Below, piece by piece: positions 27,286 to 35,961 of a DNA stretch of 57,068 nucleotides. Location: assembly GCF_009741925.1 (NCBI RefSeq), contig NZ_WPCC01000018.1, positions 1-57,068 of the forward strand, read 5' to 3'. Each line of letters begins with the position of its first letter. Within the stretch, counting starts at the first letter, position 1. The notes below the pieces were generated by a model, which was given only the letters and a program-made list of their open reading frames with translations, was not told the DNA's origin and searched no databases. The DNA comes from Natronomonas sp. CBA1123 (GTDB taxonomy: Archaea; Halobacteriota; Halobacteria; Halobacteriales; Haloarculaceae). A program made the position numbers and the translations under genes.

Positions 27286-27564
27286 ATGAGCGACCGAACC
27301 CGAGCGCACGTCTTCGTCACCGGCAAGGTACAGGGCGTCTACTATCGGGCGACCACCCGCGACACCGCAACAGAGGTCGGCGTCGATGGCTGGGTCCGCA
27401 ATCTCGACGACGGCCGCGTCGAAGCGGTCTTCGAAGGCGAGACAGCGGCCGTCGAGGAGATGATCGAGTGGTGTCACACGGGCAGTCCACGCGCCCGTGT
27501 CGACGACCTCGAGGTCGAGTACGAGGACCCCGAAGGGCTCACTGGCTTCGAGGTTCGCTGGTAG
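27286..27564 (+). CDS. acyP: Acylphosphatase
   Basis: The protein has 92 aa. The signature VFVTGKVQGVYYRATTRDTA carries the catalytic Arg, and GWVRNLDDGRVEAVFEG carries the catalytic Asn. It hydrolyses carboxyl-phosphate bonds such as in acetyl phosphate. ATG 27286 gives the normal family length. GGGCGTTTTTGG about 28 nt upstream could be the box A. Confidence 0.93.
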   Translation: MSDRTRAHVFVTGKVQGVYYRATTRDTATEVGVDGWVRNLDDGRVEAVFEGETAAVEEMIEWCHTGSPRARVDDLEVEYEDPEGLTGFEVRW

Positions 27565-27604
27565 CCCCACAACAGTTACCGCCCGAGCGGTCGAAGCGGG
27601 TACC

Positions 27605-29037
27605 ATGATTACGAGCGAGGAGATGGCAGTTGTCGACGCGAACGCCGAGGCGCTTGGCGTCCCGCGAAAGCAGTTGATGGAGTCGTCCGGCAACGCCGTC
27701 GCCCGCGTCGTCCGCGAGTGGCCGCCTTCGGCGACGAAGTCGTTTTCGTCTGCGGCCGCGGCAACAACGGCGGCGACGCGTTCGTCGCCGCGCGCTTCCT
27801 CGGCGACTACGACGTGTCGGTCCACCTGCTCGGCCGCGCCGAGACGATTACGACCGACATCGCCGCGGAGAACTGGGCCGCTCTCCAGCGGGCCGAACTG
27901 AATGCCGAGGAAGTTCGTGACGCTGCCGACCTCGACTTCGGCTCCCCGGACGTAATCGTCGACGCGATGCTCGGCACGGGCGTGACCGGCGCGCTCCGGG
28001 AGCCCGAAGCGACCGCCACCGAGGCTATCAACGAGGCTGACACCACCGTCGTCGCCGTCGACGTGCCCTCGGGCGTCGACGCAGACACCGGCGAGGCCGT
28101 CGGCACAGCAGTCGACGCCGACCACGTCGTCACCTTCCACGACGACAAACCCGGTCTCTCGAACGTCGACGCGGATGTGACCGTCGCCGACATCGGTATT
28201 CCGGAAGCAGCCGAGCGGTTCGTCGAACGCGGTGACCTCCTCCGACTGTCGCGGGACCCGACAGCTCACAAGGGAGATTTCGGGAGCGTCCTCATCGTCG
28301 GTGGCGGCCCCTACACTGGCGCGCCGGCGCTTTCCGCCCAATCCACGCTCCGTGCCGGTGCTGACCTCGCCTTCGTCGCCTGTCCGTCCGGTGTCGCCCG
28401 CGAGATACAGGGGTACAGCGAGAACCTCATCGTTCGCCCCTTCGACGGCGAGTATCTCGCACCCGACCACGTCGACTCGCTGCTGGCGGAGGCCGAAGAA
28501 CACGACACGGTCGTCTTCGGTCCCGGCCTCGGGAGTCGCGACGAGACACTTTCGGCCGTCGAATCGTTCCTCGAATCCTTCTCCGGAACCGCAGTCGTCG
28601 ACGCCGACGCCCTACAGGTCGTCCCGTCGGTCGACACCGACGCCACGCTCGTCTGTACGCCCCATCAGGGCGAACTCGAGAAGATGGGCGGAGAGACGGC
28701 CGACGACTGGGCCGAACGGGCCGACCTCGTCGAGTCCTTCGCGGCCGACCTCGGTCACACGCTGCTCGTAAAGGGTGCCTACGACGTAATTTCGGACGGC
28801 AAGACGACGCGCGTCAATCGGACCGGCAACCCCGGCATGACCGTCGGCGGGACCGGCGACGTACTCGCGGGAGTCACCGGCGCACTCGCCTGTGTTCTCG
28901 ACCCACTGTCGGCCGGTGCAGTCGGCGCCTACGCCAACGGTCGCTCCGGCGATATCGTCGTCGACGAACAGGGGTACGGCCTCGTGGCGACGGACCTACT
29001 CGACGCGCTCCCGCGTGCGCTGTGGCCCGACGCCTAA
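27605..29037 (+). pseudogene. Bifunctional NAD(P)HX epimerase/dehydratase, frame broken by one missing G
   Basis: It repairs hydrated NAD(P)H. The N-terminal epimerase part starts MITSEEMAVVDANAEALGVPRK and ends in frame at VARVVRE. The frame then shifts and continues AAFGDEVVFVCGRGNNGGDAFVAARF. Restoring one G after 27718 (gag tgg to gag gtg gcc) rejoins them cleanly as VREVAAFGDE. The C-terminal kinase-like dehydratase is complete: FGSVLIVGGGPYTGAPALSA, CTPHQGELEKMGG and GMTVGGTGDVLAG. A GTG at 27718 could start a shortened protein. A sequencing deletion is the simplest explanation. Confidence 0.85.
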
Positions 29038-29079
29038 TCTGTCGGTGGGTTCTTCGCCCTGCCGATTCGAAGGGCAGAT

Positions 29080-29571
29080 ATGAGCGACGATTCAGACCTC
29101 ACGCACGTCACCGACGAAGGTGACGCACAGATGGTCGACGTTGGCAAAAAGCCCGACACCGCGCGTCGAGCGGTCGCACGCGGACACATCCGGCTTCAGG
29201 AATCGACCGTCGACGCCATCCGGGAGAACGGTATCGGGAAGGGTGACGTACTCGCCGTCGCTCGCGTCGGTGCGATTCAGGCGGTCAAACACACCTGGGA
29301 GACGATTCCGATGTGTCACCAGATTCCGATTACCAACGTCGACACGTCTTTCGACGTGACCGACGACCGGGTGACCCTCGATGTGGCCGTCGAGACAACC
29401 GGAAAAACGGGCTGTGAGATGGAGGCACTGGAGGGCGTCACGACGGGGCTCAACGTCGTCTGGGACATGGTGAAAGCCGCCGAAAAGGACGCCGAAGGAC
29501 AGTATCCCGGGACGCGAATCTCGGACGTTGAGGTAGTTTCGAAGGAGAAACGGACGCTCGGAGACACCTAA
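29080..29571 (+). CDS. moaC: Cyclic pyranopterin monophosphate synthase
   Basis: The protein has 163 aa. It acts with MoaA in molybdenum cofactor synthesis. Family motifs: MVDVGKKPDTARRAVARG, KHTWETIPMCHQIPITNVD (substrate pocket with Cys-His), GCEMEALEGVTTGLNVVWDM and the C-terminal RISDVEVVSKEK. It lies 42 bp after the NAD(P)HX repair gene on the same strand, possibly co-transcribed. Confidence 0.95.
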   Translation: MSDDSDLTHVTDEGDAQMVDVGKKPDTARRAVARGHIRLQESTVDAIRENGIGKGDVLAVARVGAIQAVKHTWETIPMCHQIPITNVDTSFDVTDDRVTLDVAVETTGKTGCEMEALEGVTTGLNVVWDMVKAAEKDAEGQYPGTRISDVEVVSKEKRTLGDT

Positions 29572-29597
29572 CGAACGCCGAAAACTGGTAGCTGAGC

Positions 29598-30905
29598 CTA
29601 CTCCACCGGCGCTGCCGTGAGGTCGCTGGCCTTCGCTCGGGCCTGTTCGATTATCGACGGTCGCGCCTCGAAGTCGACGATGACCTCGTCGCCGTAATCG
29701 ACATTCTCGACGTGGGCGTGGTCGTGGACCCACGAGACGAGACTCATCGTGTCGTCGGTCATCGGGACGACGAGCCGCTCACGGCGCCAGTCCGGCAGCT
29801 CGCGGTCGATGCGCTCCCGGAGTTCGTCGATGTTCTCGCCCTCCTTCGCGCTGATGGCAACCGGCGTCGGTGCCAGCGCCGACAGCGCCTCCTTCTTGCG
29901 CTCGAGTTCCTCGTCGTCGACCGCGTCGATTTTGTTCAACACGGTGACGATGGGGGCCTCGTTGCGCTCGTAGAGGGTGTCGTGACACGTCACCAGTTTC
30001 TCCCGTATCTCCTCGATTGGGTCGGACACGTCGACGACGAGCAACACGAGGTCGGCCCGGTACACCTCCGAGAGCGTCGATTTGAACGATTCGACGAGCC
30101 AGTGGGGCAAATCGGAGATGAAGCCAACCGTGTCGGTGACGAGCACGTCGCGTCGGTCGAACTCCGCCCGCCGCGTCGTCGTCCCAAGCGTCGTGAACAG
30201 TCGGTTCTCCGACTCGGCGGTCGAATCGAGGTCCGGATGAAGCCCCTCGTTCTCGTCGATATCGAGGTCGGCCGCGAGTCGGCGCAGCAGCGTCGACTTC
30301 CCGGCGTTGGTGTAGCCGGCCAGCGCCACGAGGTCGAATCCCGACTCCCGGCGCTGTTCGCGGCGGTGCTGTTCGGTCTGCTCGATGCGCTCCAGTTCGT
30401 CGCTGATGCGGCTAATCTGGGCCTTGATGTCGCGTTCGCGCGACTCGTCGTACTCGCCGAGGCCCATGAACCCGGGCCGCTCGTCGCGTTTCGCGAGCGA
30501 AGCCTTCGCCTCCGCCCGCGGCAGTTCGTAGCGCAACTCCGCGAGTTCGACCTGCAGTTGGGCCTTTTTCGTCTGGGCACGCTGGCCGAAGATGTCGAGG
30601 ATGAGCTTGAATCTGTCAACTACCTCGACGCCCTCGGGCAGTTTGTTGCCGAGGTTGTACGTCTGATACGGTCCGAGACGGTTGTCGAAGATGACTGTCG
30701 TTGCGTCGGTTTGGGCGACGAGCGTCGCCAACTCCTCGACTTTCCCCTCCCCGAGACAGAGCGCGGGGTCTTCGGTTCTCGTCTGGGTCACCTCACCGGC
30801 GACCGTGTAACCGGCCGCACGCGCGAGGTCTCGGATTTCTTCGGTGTCGGGTGTGCCGTCGTCGACTCGCTTCGCGACGACGGCCGTTCCGTTAGTCCCT
30901 GTCAC
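29598..30905 (-). CDS. hflX: HflX-type ribosome-associated GTPase
   Basis: The protein has 435 aa. The N-terminal HflX domain is followed by a coiled-coil stretch (about residues 140-195, RRDERPGFMGLG nearby). The G domain shows G1 LAGYTNAGKSTLLRRL, G3 VTDTVGFISDLP and G4 TVLNKIDAV. HflX proteins bind and split or rescue ribosomes. GTG 30905 is the start, because CTTAAATAT lies 24-32 nt upstream on the minus strand. Confidence 0.93.
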   Translation of the reverse strand: MTGTNGTAVVAKRVDDGTPDTEEIRDLARAAGYTVAGEVTQTRTEDPALCLGEGKVEELATLVAQTDATTVIFDNRLGPYQTYNLGNKLPEGVEVVDRFKLILDIFGQRAQTKKAQLQVELAELRYELPRAEAKASLAKRDERPGFMGLGEYDESRERDIKAQISRISDELERIEQTEQHRREQRRESGFDLVALAGYTNAGKSTLLRRLAADLDIDENEGLHPDLDSTAESENRLFTTLGTTTRRAEFDRRDVLVTDTVGFISDLPHWLVESFKSTLSEVYRADLVLLVVDVSDPIEEIREKLVTCHDTLYERNEAPIVTVLNKIDAVDDEELERKKEALSALAPTPVAISAKEGENIDELRERIDRELPDWRRERLVVPMTDDTMSLVSWVHDHAHVENVDYGDEVIVDFEARPSIIEQARAKASDLTAAPVE

Positions 30906-30928
30906 TCACCGAGGGATACGCGACGGCG

Positions 30929-30937
30929 ATATTTAAG
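30929..30937 (-). promoter_or_regulatory. Box A of hflX
   Basis: The minus strand reads CTTAAATAT 24-32 nt before GTG 30905. Confidence 0.55.
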
Positions 30938-30977
30938 CGCCGGGTAATCGTGTTACTGACTGACAGACGAACGCGGT

Positions 30978-31703
30978 TCAGCGGGTTCCGATTTCGTCTT
31001 CGTCTTTGACGATTCGCGTTTCGGCTTCCCCGCTGGTGTGTTCGTTGACGAGTTCGTAGAACTCGTTCTGGAGGCCCGCAGGGAACTTCAGAACGCCGAC
31101 CCACGAGCCGTCGGACTGCCACTCCTCGCGTTGCAGTTCGCCGAACTGTCGAATCTGGGCCTGGGCGCTGCCGGCGTAGTCGGCCGGGACCTGCACGGCG
31201 ACGACGACCTCGTCGAATCGAATCGGGATGACCGGCCGGAGTTCGTCGAGAGCGTCGTCAACCTGATTTTCGACCGGCTCCATGGGGTCGACCTGAAAGC
31301 CCGCCTCCTCTAAGGCGCGCTCGATTCGCTCCGGTGGATGCGGAGCGTCGTCCATCTGGGGGTTGACCGCGTTGCGGGCAATCTGGTTGACGAGCTGTTT
31401 GTGCTTCTGCTCCTGCATCTCCCGTCGCTGTTCGGCGGTAATCTGAATCTCCCCGCGTTTGATGACCTCCGGGATGATTTCGAGGGGGTCCGTGGTCCCG
31501 AACACCTCTTCGAGGGAACTCTCCGGCGGACGGTCTCCGGAGGAGGCGTCCTCGAAGACGTCCTCGGCGGCGATTACGTCCTCGAGTTCGCCGTCGAACT
31601 CGTCGCGTTTGATGGTAAGCGCCGCGTCGGGGTCGACGAGCACTTCGAACCGCTGGCCGTGGGATTCGAGCCGTGCGGTTACCGCCTCGTCAAGGGATAT
31701 CAT
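30978..31703 (-). CDS. Ribosome maturation protein SBDS/SDO1 homologue
   Basis: The protein has 241 aa in three domains: N-terminal FYSH domain (DEAVTARLESHGQRFEVLVDPDAAL), central helical domain (LNIKGEIQITAEQRREMQEQK-like, HPPERIERALEEAGF), and a C-terminal ferredoxin-like domain. It is the archaeal orthologue of the factor that releases eIF6 from 60S subunits. It lies 80 bp from psmA. A weak box A (CCTTTTAGC, minus, about 31728-31736) suggests its own promoter. Confidence 0.93.
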   Translation of the reverse strand: MISLDEAVTARLESHGQRFEVLVDPDAALTIKRDEFDGELEDVIAAEDVFEDASSGDRPPESSLEEVFGTTDPLEIIPEVIKRGEIQITAEQRREMQEQKHKQLVNQIARNAVNPQMDDAPHPPERIERALEEAGFQVDPMEPVENQVDDALDELRPVIPIRFDEVVVAVQVPADYAGSAQAQIRQFGELQREEWQSDGSWVGVLKFPAGLQNEFYELVNEHTSGEAETRIVKDEDEIGTR

Positions 31704-31783
31704 GTATCCCGGTACGCGCGGCCCGGGCTAAAAGGTGTTTGCTACGGTGGCCGTCGAAAACGAGTGCGGTCGGCGCCGCCGTA

Positions 31784-32533
31784 TTATTCTTCGTCCGTCT
31801 CGGACGCCAGCAGGTCGTGTTCGGAGAGGTGCGCCTCGGTCTCTTCGTCGGAGAGTTCGTGGAACTGCTCGTCGCCGACGGAGATGGTCGCGACGCCGAT
31901 GCCTTCCGGCGCCAACTCGCCGTCGTTGACCGACGCCAGCGCCTCCAGTGCGAGCCCGACGCCCGAATCGAGGTCCATCTCCTCGTCGTAGTGCTCTTCG
32001 AGGTAGTCCTCGATTTCGCCGCGGTCGGCGCCGACGGCCAAGGCCTGCCACTCGTAGGGGGTCCCGGAGGGGTCCGTCTCGTAGAGGCGGGGTTCGCCGT
32101 CCTCGATGCCGCCGATGATGAGCGCGACGCCGAAGGGGCGGGCGCCACCGACCTGCGTGTACTGCTGAATGTGGTCGGTGACGGCCTTCGTCAGCGTCTC
32201 GACGCCGATGGGTTCGCCGTAGCGGAGGGTGTTCACCTGCGCCTGCCGGCGGGCGAAGTCGATGAGTTGCCGTGCGTCGGCGACGTGGCCGGCGCTCGCG
32301 ATGCCGATGTGGTCGTCGGCTTTGTGGATTTTCTCGACGCTCGTCCGCTCCATCAACGGACTGCGGATGCGCTTGTCGACCGCCAACACGACTCCGTCGG
32401 CCGTCCGAATCCCGATGGACGCCGTGCCTCGTTTGACCGCCTCTCGCGCGTACTCGACCTGGTACAGACGGCCGTCCGGGGAGAAGATGGTAATCCCCCG
32501 GTCGTACGCCTGCTGCTGCGATTGTCCCTGCAT
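31784..32533 (-). CDS. psmA: Proteasome subunit alpha
   Basis: The protein has 249 aa. The alpha-type N-terminal gate sequence is QQAYDRGITIFSPDGRLYQVEYAREAVKRG. The Ntn core follows, with VVLAVDKRIRSPLM. The C-terminus is acidic (ETEAHLSEHDLLASETDEE). It forms the outer rings of the 20S proteasome and docks PAN. It starts just 2 bp after the Pop5 gene, the usual archaeal linkage. Confidence 0.96.
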   Translation of the reverse strand: MQGQSQQQAYDRGITIFSPDGRLYQVEYAREAVKRGTASIGIRTADGVVLAVDKRIRSPLMERTSVEKIHKADDHIGIASAGHVADARQLIDFARRQAQVNTLRYGEPIGVETLTKAVTDHIQQYTQVGGARPFGVALIIGGIEDGEPRLYETDPSGTPYEWQALAVGADRGEIEDYLEEHYDEEMDLDSGVGLALEALASVNDGELAPEGIGVATISVGDEQFHELSDEETEAHLSEHDLLASETDEE

Positions 32534-32535
32534 TG

Positions 32536-33021
32536 TTAGTTGTCGCGGATATCGAGTGCTGTCGCGCCCACGTTACCGCCGGAGAGGTCCACGTCGACTC
32601 GGTCGTTCCGGACGACTGCGGGCCGGTCGGCGTCGGCGAACGCGACGGTTCTCTCTTCGATTTCTTCCCCCGGGCGTCCTATATACTTTTCCTCACACGC
32701 ACGGACCGTCCCGCTGACGCCCCGGACGAACACCCCCAACGGCTGGCCGTCGATTTCGTCGACGGTCGCCAACACCGCCCGGAGCTGTTCGACTTCGTCC
32801 CGTCGAGCCCGGATGACCGCTTCGCCGTCGCCGTCCTCGAAGTGGAAGTGCAGCACCGACCCATCGAGGTCGGCGCTTCCGGCGTCACCGATGAGGTTCT
32901 GGGCGGCGAACCACAGCTCTCGCTGGAACGACCGCCGGTCGAGGTCGGCCTCGGGCCACGACTCCAACCCGACCGCCAGATACCGCCACCGCGGACGCAG
33001 GTGCTTCGGGAGGTGTTTCAC
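32536..33021 (-). CDS. rnp2: Ribonuclease P protein component 2 (Pop5/Rpp14)
   Basis: The protein has 161 aa from GTG 33021, giving the family N-terminus VKHLPKHLRPRWRYLAVGLE. The C-terminus has the RNase P domain VRGVSGTVRACEEKYIG, followed by an acidic tail. It pairs with Rpp30 to activate RNase P RNA. The Rpp30 gene lies 1.1 kb upstream, separated by a methyltransferase and an inverted HEPN gene. Confidence 0.9.
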   Translation of the reverse strand: MKHLPKHLRPRWRYLAVGLESWPEADLDRRSFQRELWFAAQNLIGDAGSADLDGSVLHFHFEDGDGEAVIRARRDEVEQLRAVLATVDEIDGQPLGVFVRGVSGTVRACEEKYIGRPGEEIEERTVAFADADRPAVVRNDRVDVDLSGGNVGATALDIRDN

Positions 33022-33189
33022 GGACCTATGTACGTCACGGACCGACAAAGAGTCGGCGGTCGTTGCCGACAACAACCGCGGGATTGATTACGGAAACTGT
33101 TCATCGAATACACATGTGTCACGAGACACGAACGAACGAGTCGGGACGTTCCGAACACGACACCGAGACCACGACGGACGGGGGAAGCC

Positions 33190-33558
33190 ATGTCTGAACA
33201 CGTCGACGCCGAACTGGAGAAAGCCCGCGAAGCACTCGCGGACGCCCGAATACTCAACGAGAACGACGGCTCAACTGCCGGCGTCGTCAACCGCGTCTAC
33301 TACGCGGCGTTTCACGCTGCACAGGCCGTCCTCTCCGAGCGTGGGAACCTCCCCGAAGACGAAGACCACGTTCCCTCACACTTCGCCGAGGACGTGGTCA
33401 TGGTCGAAGAGATTCCGATGGAGGAGGCCCAGTTCCTCAACAGCATGCGAGCCTACCGCAAGAAGGCCGACTACGAACACGAAACCGTCGAACTGGACCT
33501 CGATGCGAAAATCGTCCGGGCCGAGCGGTTCGTCGACGAGATGACGGACTTCTGTTGA
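33190..33558 (+). CDS. HEPN domain protein (UPF0332-like)
   Basis: The protein has 122 aa and is all helical. The HEPN motif is NRVYYAAFHAAQAVL, with R and H separated by six residues (Rx4-6H), the residues used by HEPN RNases. The second helix bundle contains SMRAYRKKADYEHE. HEPN proteins usually pair with an MNT nucleotidyltransferase as a toxin-antitoxin or RNA-modifying unit; none is present here. A 27-codon acidic ORF (33114-33197) overlaps its start. The gene lies opposite to and inside a conserved RNase P/proteasome gene block. Confidence 0.82.
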   Translation: MSEHVDAELEKAREALADARILNENDGSTAGVVNRVYYAAFHAAQAVLSERGNLPEDEDHVPSHFAEDVVMVEEIPMEEAQFLNSMRAYRKKADYEHETVELDLDAKIVRAERFVDEMTDFC

Positions 33559-33564
33559 GCCGTC

Positions 33565-34170
33565 TTACGCGGTCCGTTCGGCCACCAGCACGCCGACTTG
33601 CTCGTGGACCATCTCGACGGCCGTCAGCGAAAACCCACTCTCGGTGAGTGCATCGGCGAGAACCCCGACCGTGGCCGGGTCGTCGACCTCGGGGCTGTAG
33701 AAGGGTTCCTCCGGGTCGGGTTCGCCGAAGAACATCACGTCGCCGAGGACGAACCGTCGCGGACCGAGGTCGGCGATGACCCCGATTGCCGCCCGTTTCT
33801 CCTCGTCGGAGAGGTGATGCATCGCGAAGTTCGAGACGACGATGTCGACCGACTCCTCGACATTGGGATCTCGGAACGTCCCCGCCTCGATTGAGACGTT
33901 GTCGAGACCCCGCGCTGCGGCTTTCTCCCGGGCTTCTGCCATCATCCCCTCGCTGATGTCCCGCCCGAGAACGCGACCGGCATCCTCGGCGAGGGCCAAC
34001 CCGATGGCGCCGGTTCCACAGCCCAAATCGAGAACGGTGTCCTCGGCAGTTGGGTCGGCGTACTCGACGACGAGCGAGACACAGGCGCGGTACTCCTCGG
34101 TCTTGTCGTCGTCGTACTCCGGTGCCACGTCGTCGAACCGCGCTGCGTGTTCCTCAAGCGTCTTCTTCAT
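33565..34170 (-). CDS. Class I SAM-dependent methyltransferase
   Basis: The protein has 201 aa. The N-terminal helix starts KKTLEEHAARFDDVAPEYDDDK. Motif I VLDLGCGTGAIGLALAE, motif II DISEGMMAEAREKA and motif IV VSNFAMHHLSDEEK place it among small-molecule or RNA methyltransferases related to UbiE. The substrate is not known. It overlaps the Rpp30 gene by 17 bp, suggesting co-translation and perhaps an RNA-linked role. Confidence 0.88.
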   Translation of the reverse strand: MKKTLEEHAARFDDVAPEYDDDKTEEYRACVSLVVEYADPTAEDTVLDLGCGTGAIGLALAEDAGRVLGRDISEGMMAEAREKAAARGLDNVSIEAGTFRDPNVEESVDIVVSNFAMHHLSDEEKRAAIGVIADLGPRRFVLGDVMFFGEPDPEEPFYSPEVDDPATVGVLADALTESGFSLTAVEMVHEQVGVLVAERTA

Positions 34171-34849
34171 GCTCTTCGATACGGACGCCCGGCTCTATGA
34201 ACGTCTCGGAGCGCCGCTGTCGGTTCGTTGTGACGATATCGCCCCACGCGGACAGCCCGACTTCGATGGCCTCCCTGTCGAAGCCGACGGTCGCCCCGAC
34301 CGCGAGTAACTCCCGCGGGCCGCGCAGGCCGAGATGCGAGGAGGCGTCCGCGGAGACGACGTACGGCACGTCGTACTGGTCGACGAGCTCCCGGAGTTTT
34401 CGAAGCCCCTGAATCGCCTGTACCCGGGGACCGCCGTCGTCACGAAGCACTCGCCCGAAGTTGAACTCGAGGTGGACGCCGTTTTCGGCAGCCTCCTTCG
34501 CGAGGACGTGGTTCACGTCGCCGTCCCGCATCGGATGGGCGAGGACATCGACTTTCGCCTGCTCGACGGCGAAGCGGTTGAGGTCGCCACCGTGGACACA
34601 GACGACGTCCCGCTTCGAGCGGTAGTTACCGATGAGGCCGCTGGCCTGTCCGGCGTCGTCGGTTCTGATTTCGATGCCGGAGGCCACGTCGATATCGTAG
34701 GTGTCTTCGATGGCATCGGCGTCGTAATTCGCTTGGGCGTCGCCGTGGTTCCGAACGACCACGCCGTCGTACCCGTACTCCGCGGCCGTCCGTGCGAGTC
34801 GCGCAACGGTCGCTTCGCCGTCCGGGTGTGCGTGGACGCCCTCGTACAT
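34154..34849 (-). CDS. rnp3: Ribonuclease P protein component 3 (Rpp30)
   Basis: The protein has 231 aa in a TIM-barrel-like PHP fold. It begins MYEGVHAHPDGEATVARLA. Conserved segments are GYDGVVVRNHGD, VCVHGGDLNRFAVEQAKVDVLAHPM and VVSADASSHLGLRGPREL. It forms a complex with Pop5. ATG 34849 gives the expected N-terminus. Confidence 0.92.
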   Translation of the reverse strand: MYEGVHAHPDGEATVARLARTAAEYGYDGVVVRNHGDAQANYDADAIEDTYDIDVASGIEIRTDDAGQASGLIGNYRSKRDVVCVHGGDLNRFAVEQAKVDVLAHPMRDGDVNHVLAKEAAENGVHLEFNFGRVLRDDGGPRVQAIQGLRKLRELVDQYDVPYVVSADASSHLGLRGPRELLAVGATVGFDREAIEVGLSAWGDIVTTNRQRRSETFIEPGVRIEEHEEDA

Positions 34850-34893
34850 GTGACAGCGTGTGGCCGGCGCGCTCTTTGGTGTTGTGTCTTCCC

Positions 34894-35883
34894 TCAAAGG
34901 TACGCCGACCACAGCGCCCGGTCGGGGTAACGGTCTCCACGGTCGGCGAGCGGAATCACGACAGTCTCGTCTGTGCCGATGATTCCCCGGCGAGTCAACC
35001 GCTCGACCAACGCGGCAGCCCCACCGCTGGAGGGGCCGACGAGGAACTCGCCGTCGACGCGGAGGTGGTCTCGAACCGCCTCGACCGACCACTGCCCGGT
35101 GTCGCGAATCGATATCTCCGTCGCTTCGTGACGGTTCCGGAGCACTCGAGCGTACTCGTGGGCCGCATCGGTTTCGACGGCGTGTCGCGAATCGAGGGCC
35201 TCGAACTCGACTGTGTCGGGGACGAACGTTTCGGGTGAACGCATCCGCTTGAGACCGGCGATGTCGTGGTCAGTGCTGGCCGGTTCGAATCCGTGGACCG
35301 AAACGCCGCGGTCGGCCAGCGCGTGTGCAACGCCCGTGATAGTTCCGCCGGTACCGGCGCCCGCAACGAAATGATCTACCTCGGTGTCGGTACCGCGGTA
35401 CAGTTCCGGCCCCGTCGTCGCGGCGTGGACCGCCGGATTCGCGGGGTTTTGGTACTGGTTCGGCCAGTAATACCGACCGGAAGAGTCCTCGTACCGCCGG
35501 CGAGCGACCTCGACGAACCCGTCGTACCCACGGTCCTCGTCGACGAACTGAACCGAGGCGCCCGCGTCCCGAATCGCGTCGACCTTGCCACGGCCGGCGT
35601 GTTCCGGGACGACGATTTCGACATCGTACCCCCGTTCGGCACCGAATCGCGCGACTGCGGTACCGGTGTTGCCGCTCGAGGCCTCCAGTATTGTTTCCCC
35701 CTCCGCGATGCCGTCCGGTGCCGCCTCCGCGGCGTCGAGCATCGCCTTTCCGATGCGGGTCTTTATCGACCCACCGCCGTGGTCCCGGCCCGCGGCGTTG
35801 AACCACTCGACTTTCCCGTACACGTCCGGCCCGATACCGAGGTCGAGTTCGACGAGCGGCGTCTCACCGACTGCGCCGTTCAT
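34894..35883 (-). CDS. PLP-dependent cysteine synthase family protein
   Basis: The protein has 329 aa and is fold-type II. Lys41 in GGGSIKTRIGKAML is the PLP lysine. SSGNTGTA binds PLP phosphate and substrate carboxylate, and AGTGGTITGVAHAL is the glycine loop. CysK normally has SVKDR; here Asp is replaced by Thr, so the exact reaction (cysteine, cystathionine or another amino acid) is uncertain. ATG 35883 is supported by a minus-strand box (CGCTTTTCC) about 25 nt upstream. A longer in-frame extension reads through the neighbour in antisense. Confidence 0.85.
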   Translation of the reverse strand: MNGAVGETPLVELDLGIGPDVYGKVEWFNAAGRDHGGGSIKTRIGKAMLDAAEAAPDGIAEGETILEASSGNTGTAVARFGAERGYDVEIVVPEHAGRGKVDAIRDAGASVQFVDEDRGYDGFVEVARRRYEDSSGRYYWPNQYQNPANPAVHAATTGPELYRGTDTEVDHFVAGAGTGGTITGVAHALADRGVSVHGFEPASTDHDIAGLKRMRSPETFVPDTVEFEALDSRHAVETDAAHEYARVLRNRHEATEISIRDTGQWSVEAVRDHLRVDGEFLVGPSSGGAAALVERLTRRGIIGTDETVVIPLADRGDRYPDRALWSAYL

Positions 35884-35961
35884 ACACTCCACGTCGCCAG
35901 CCAACAGGAAAAGCGGTGTGGCGACGAACACACTGAAGCGGCCACCCCTCGAAGCGACGAT

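Noticed and set aside
33114-33197. 27-codon ORF overlapping the HEPN start
   Set aside because: Not annotated as a gene because it has no family match and no clear box A. Kept only as a hypothesis in the HEPN finding.
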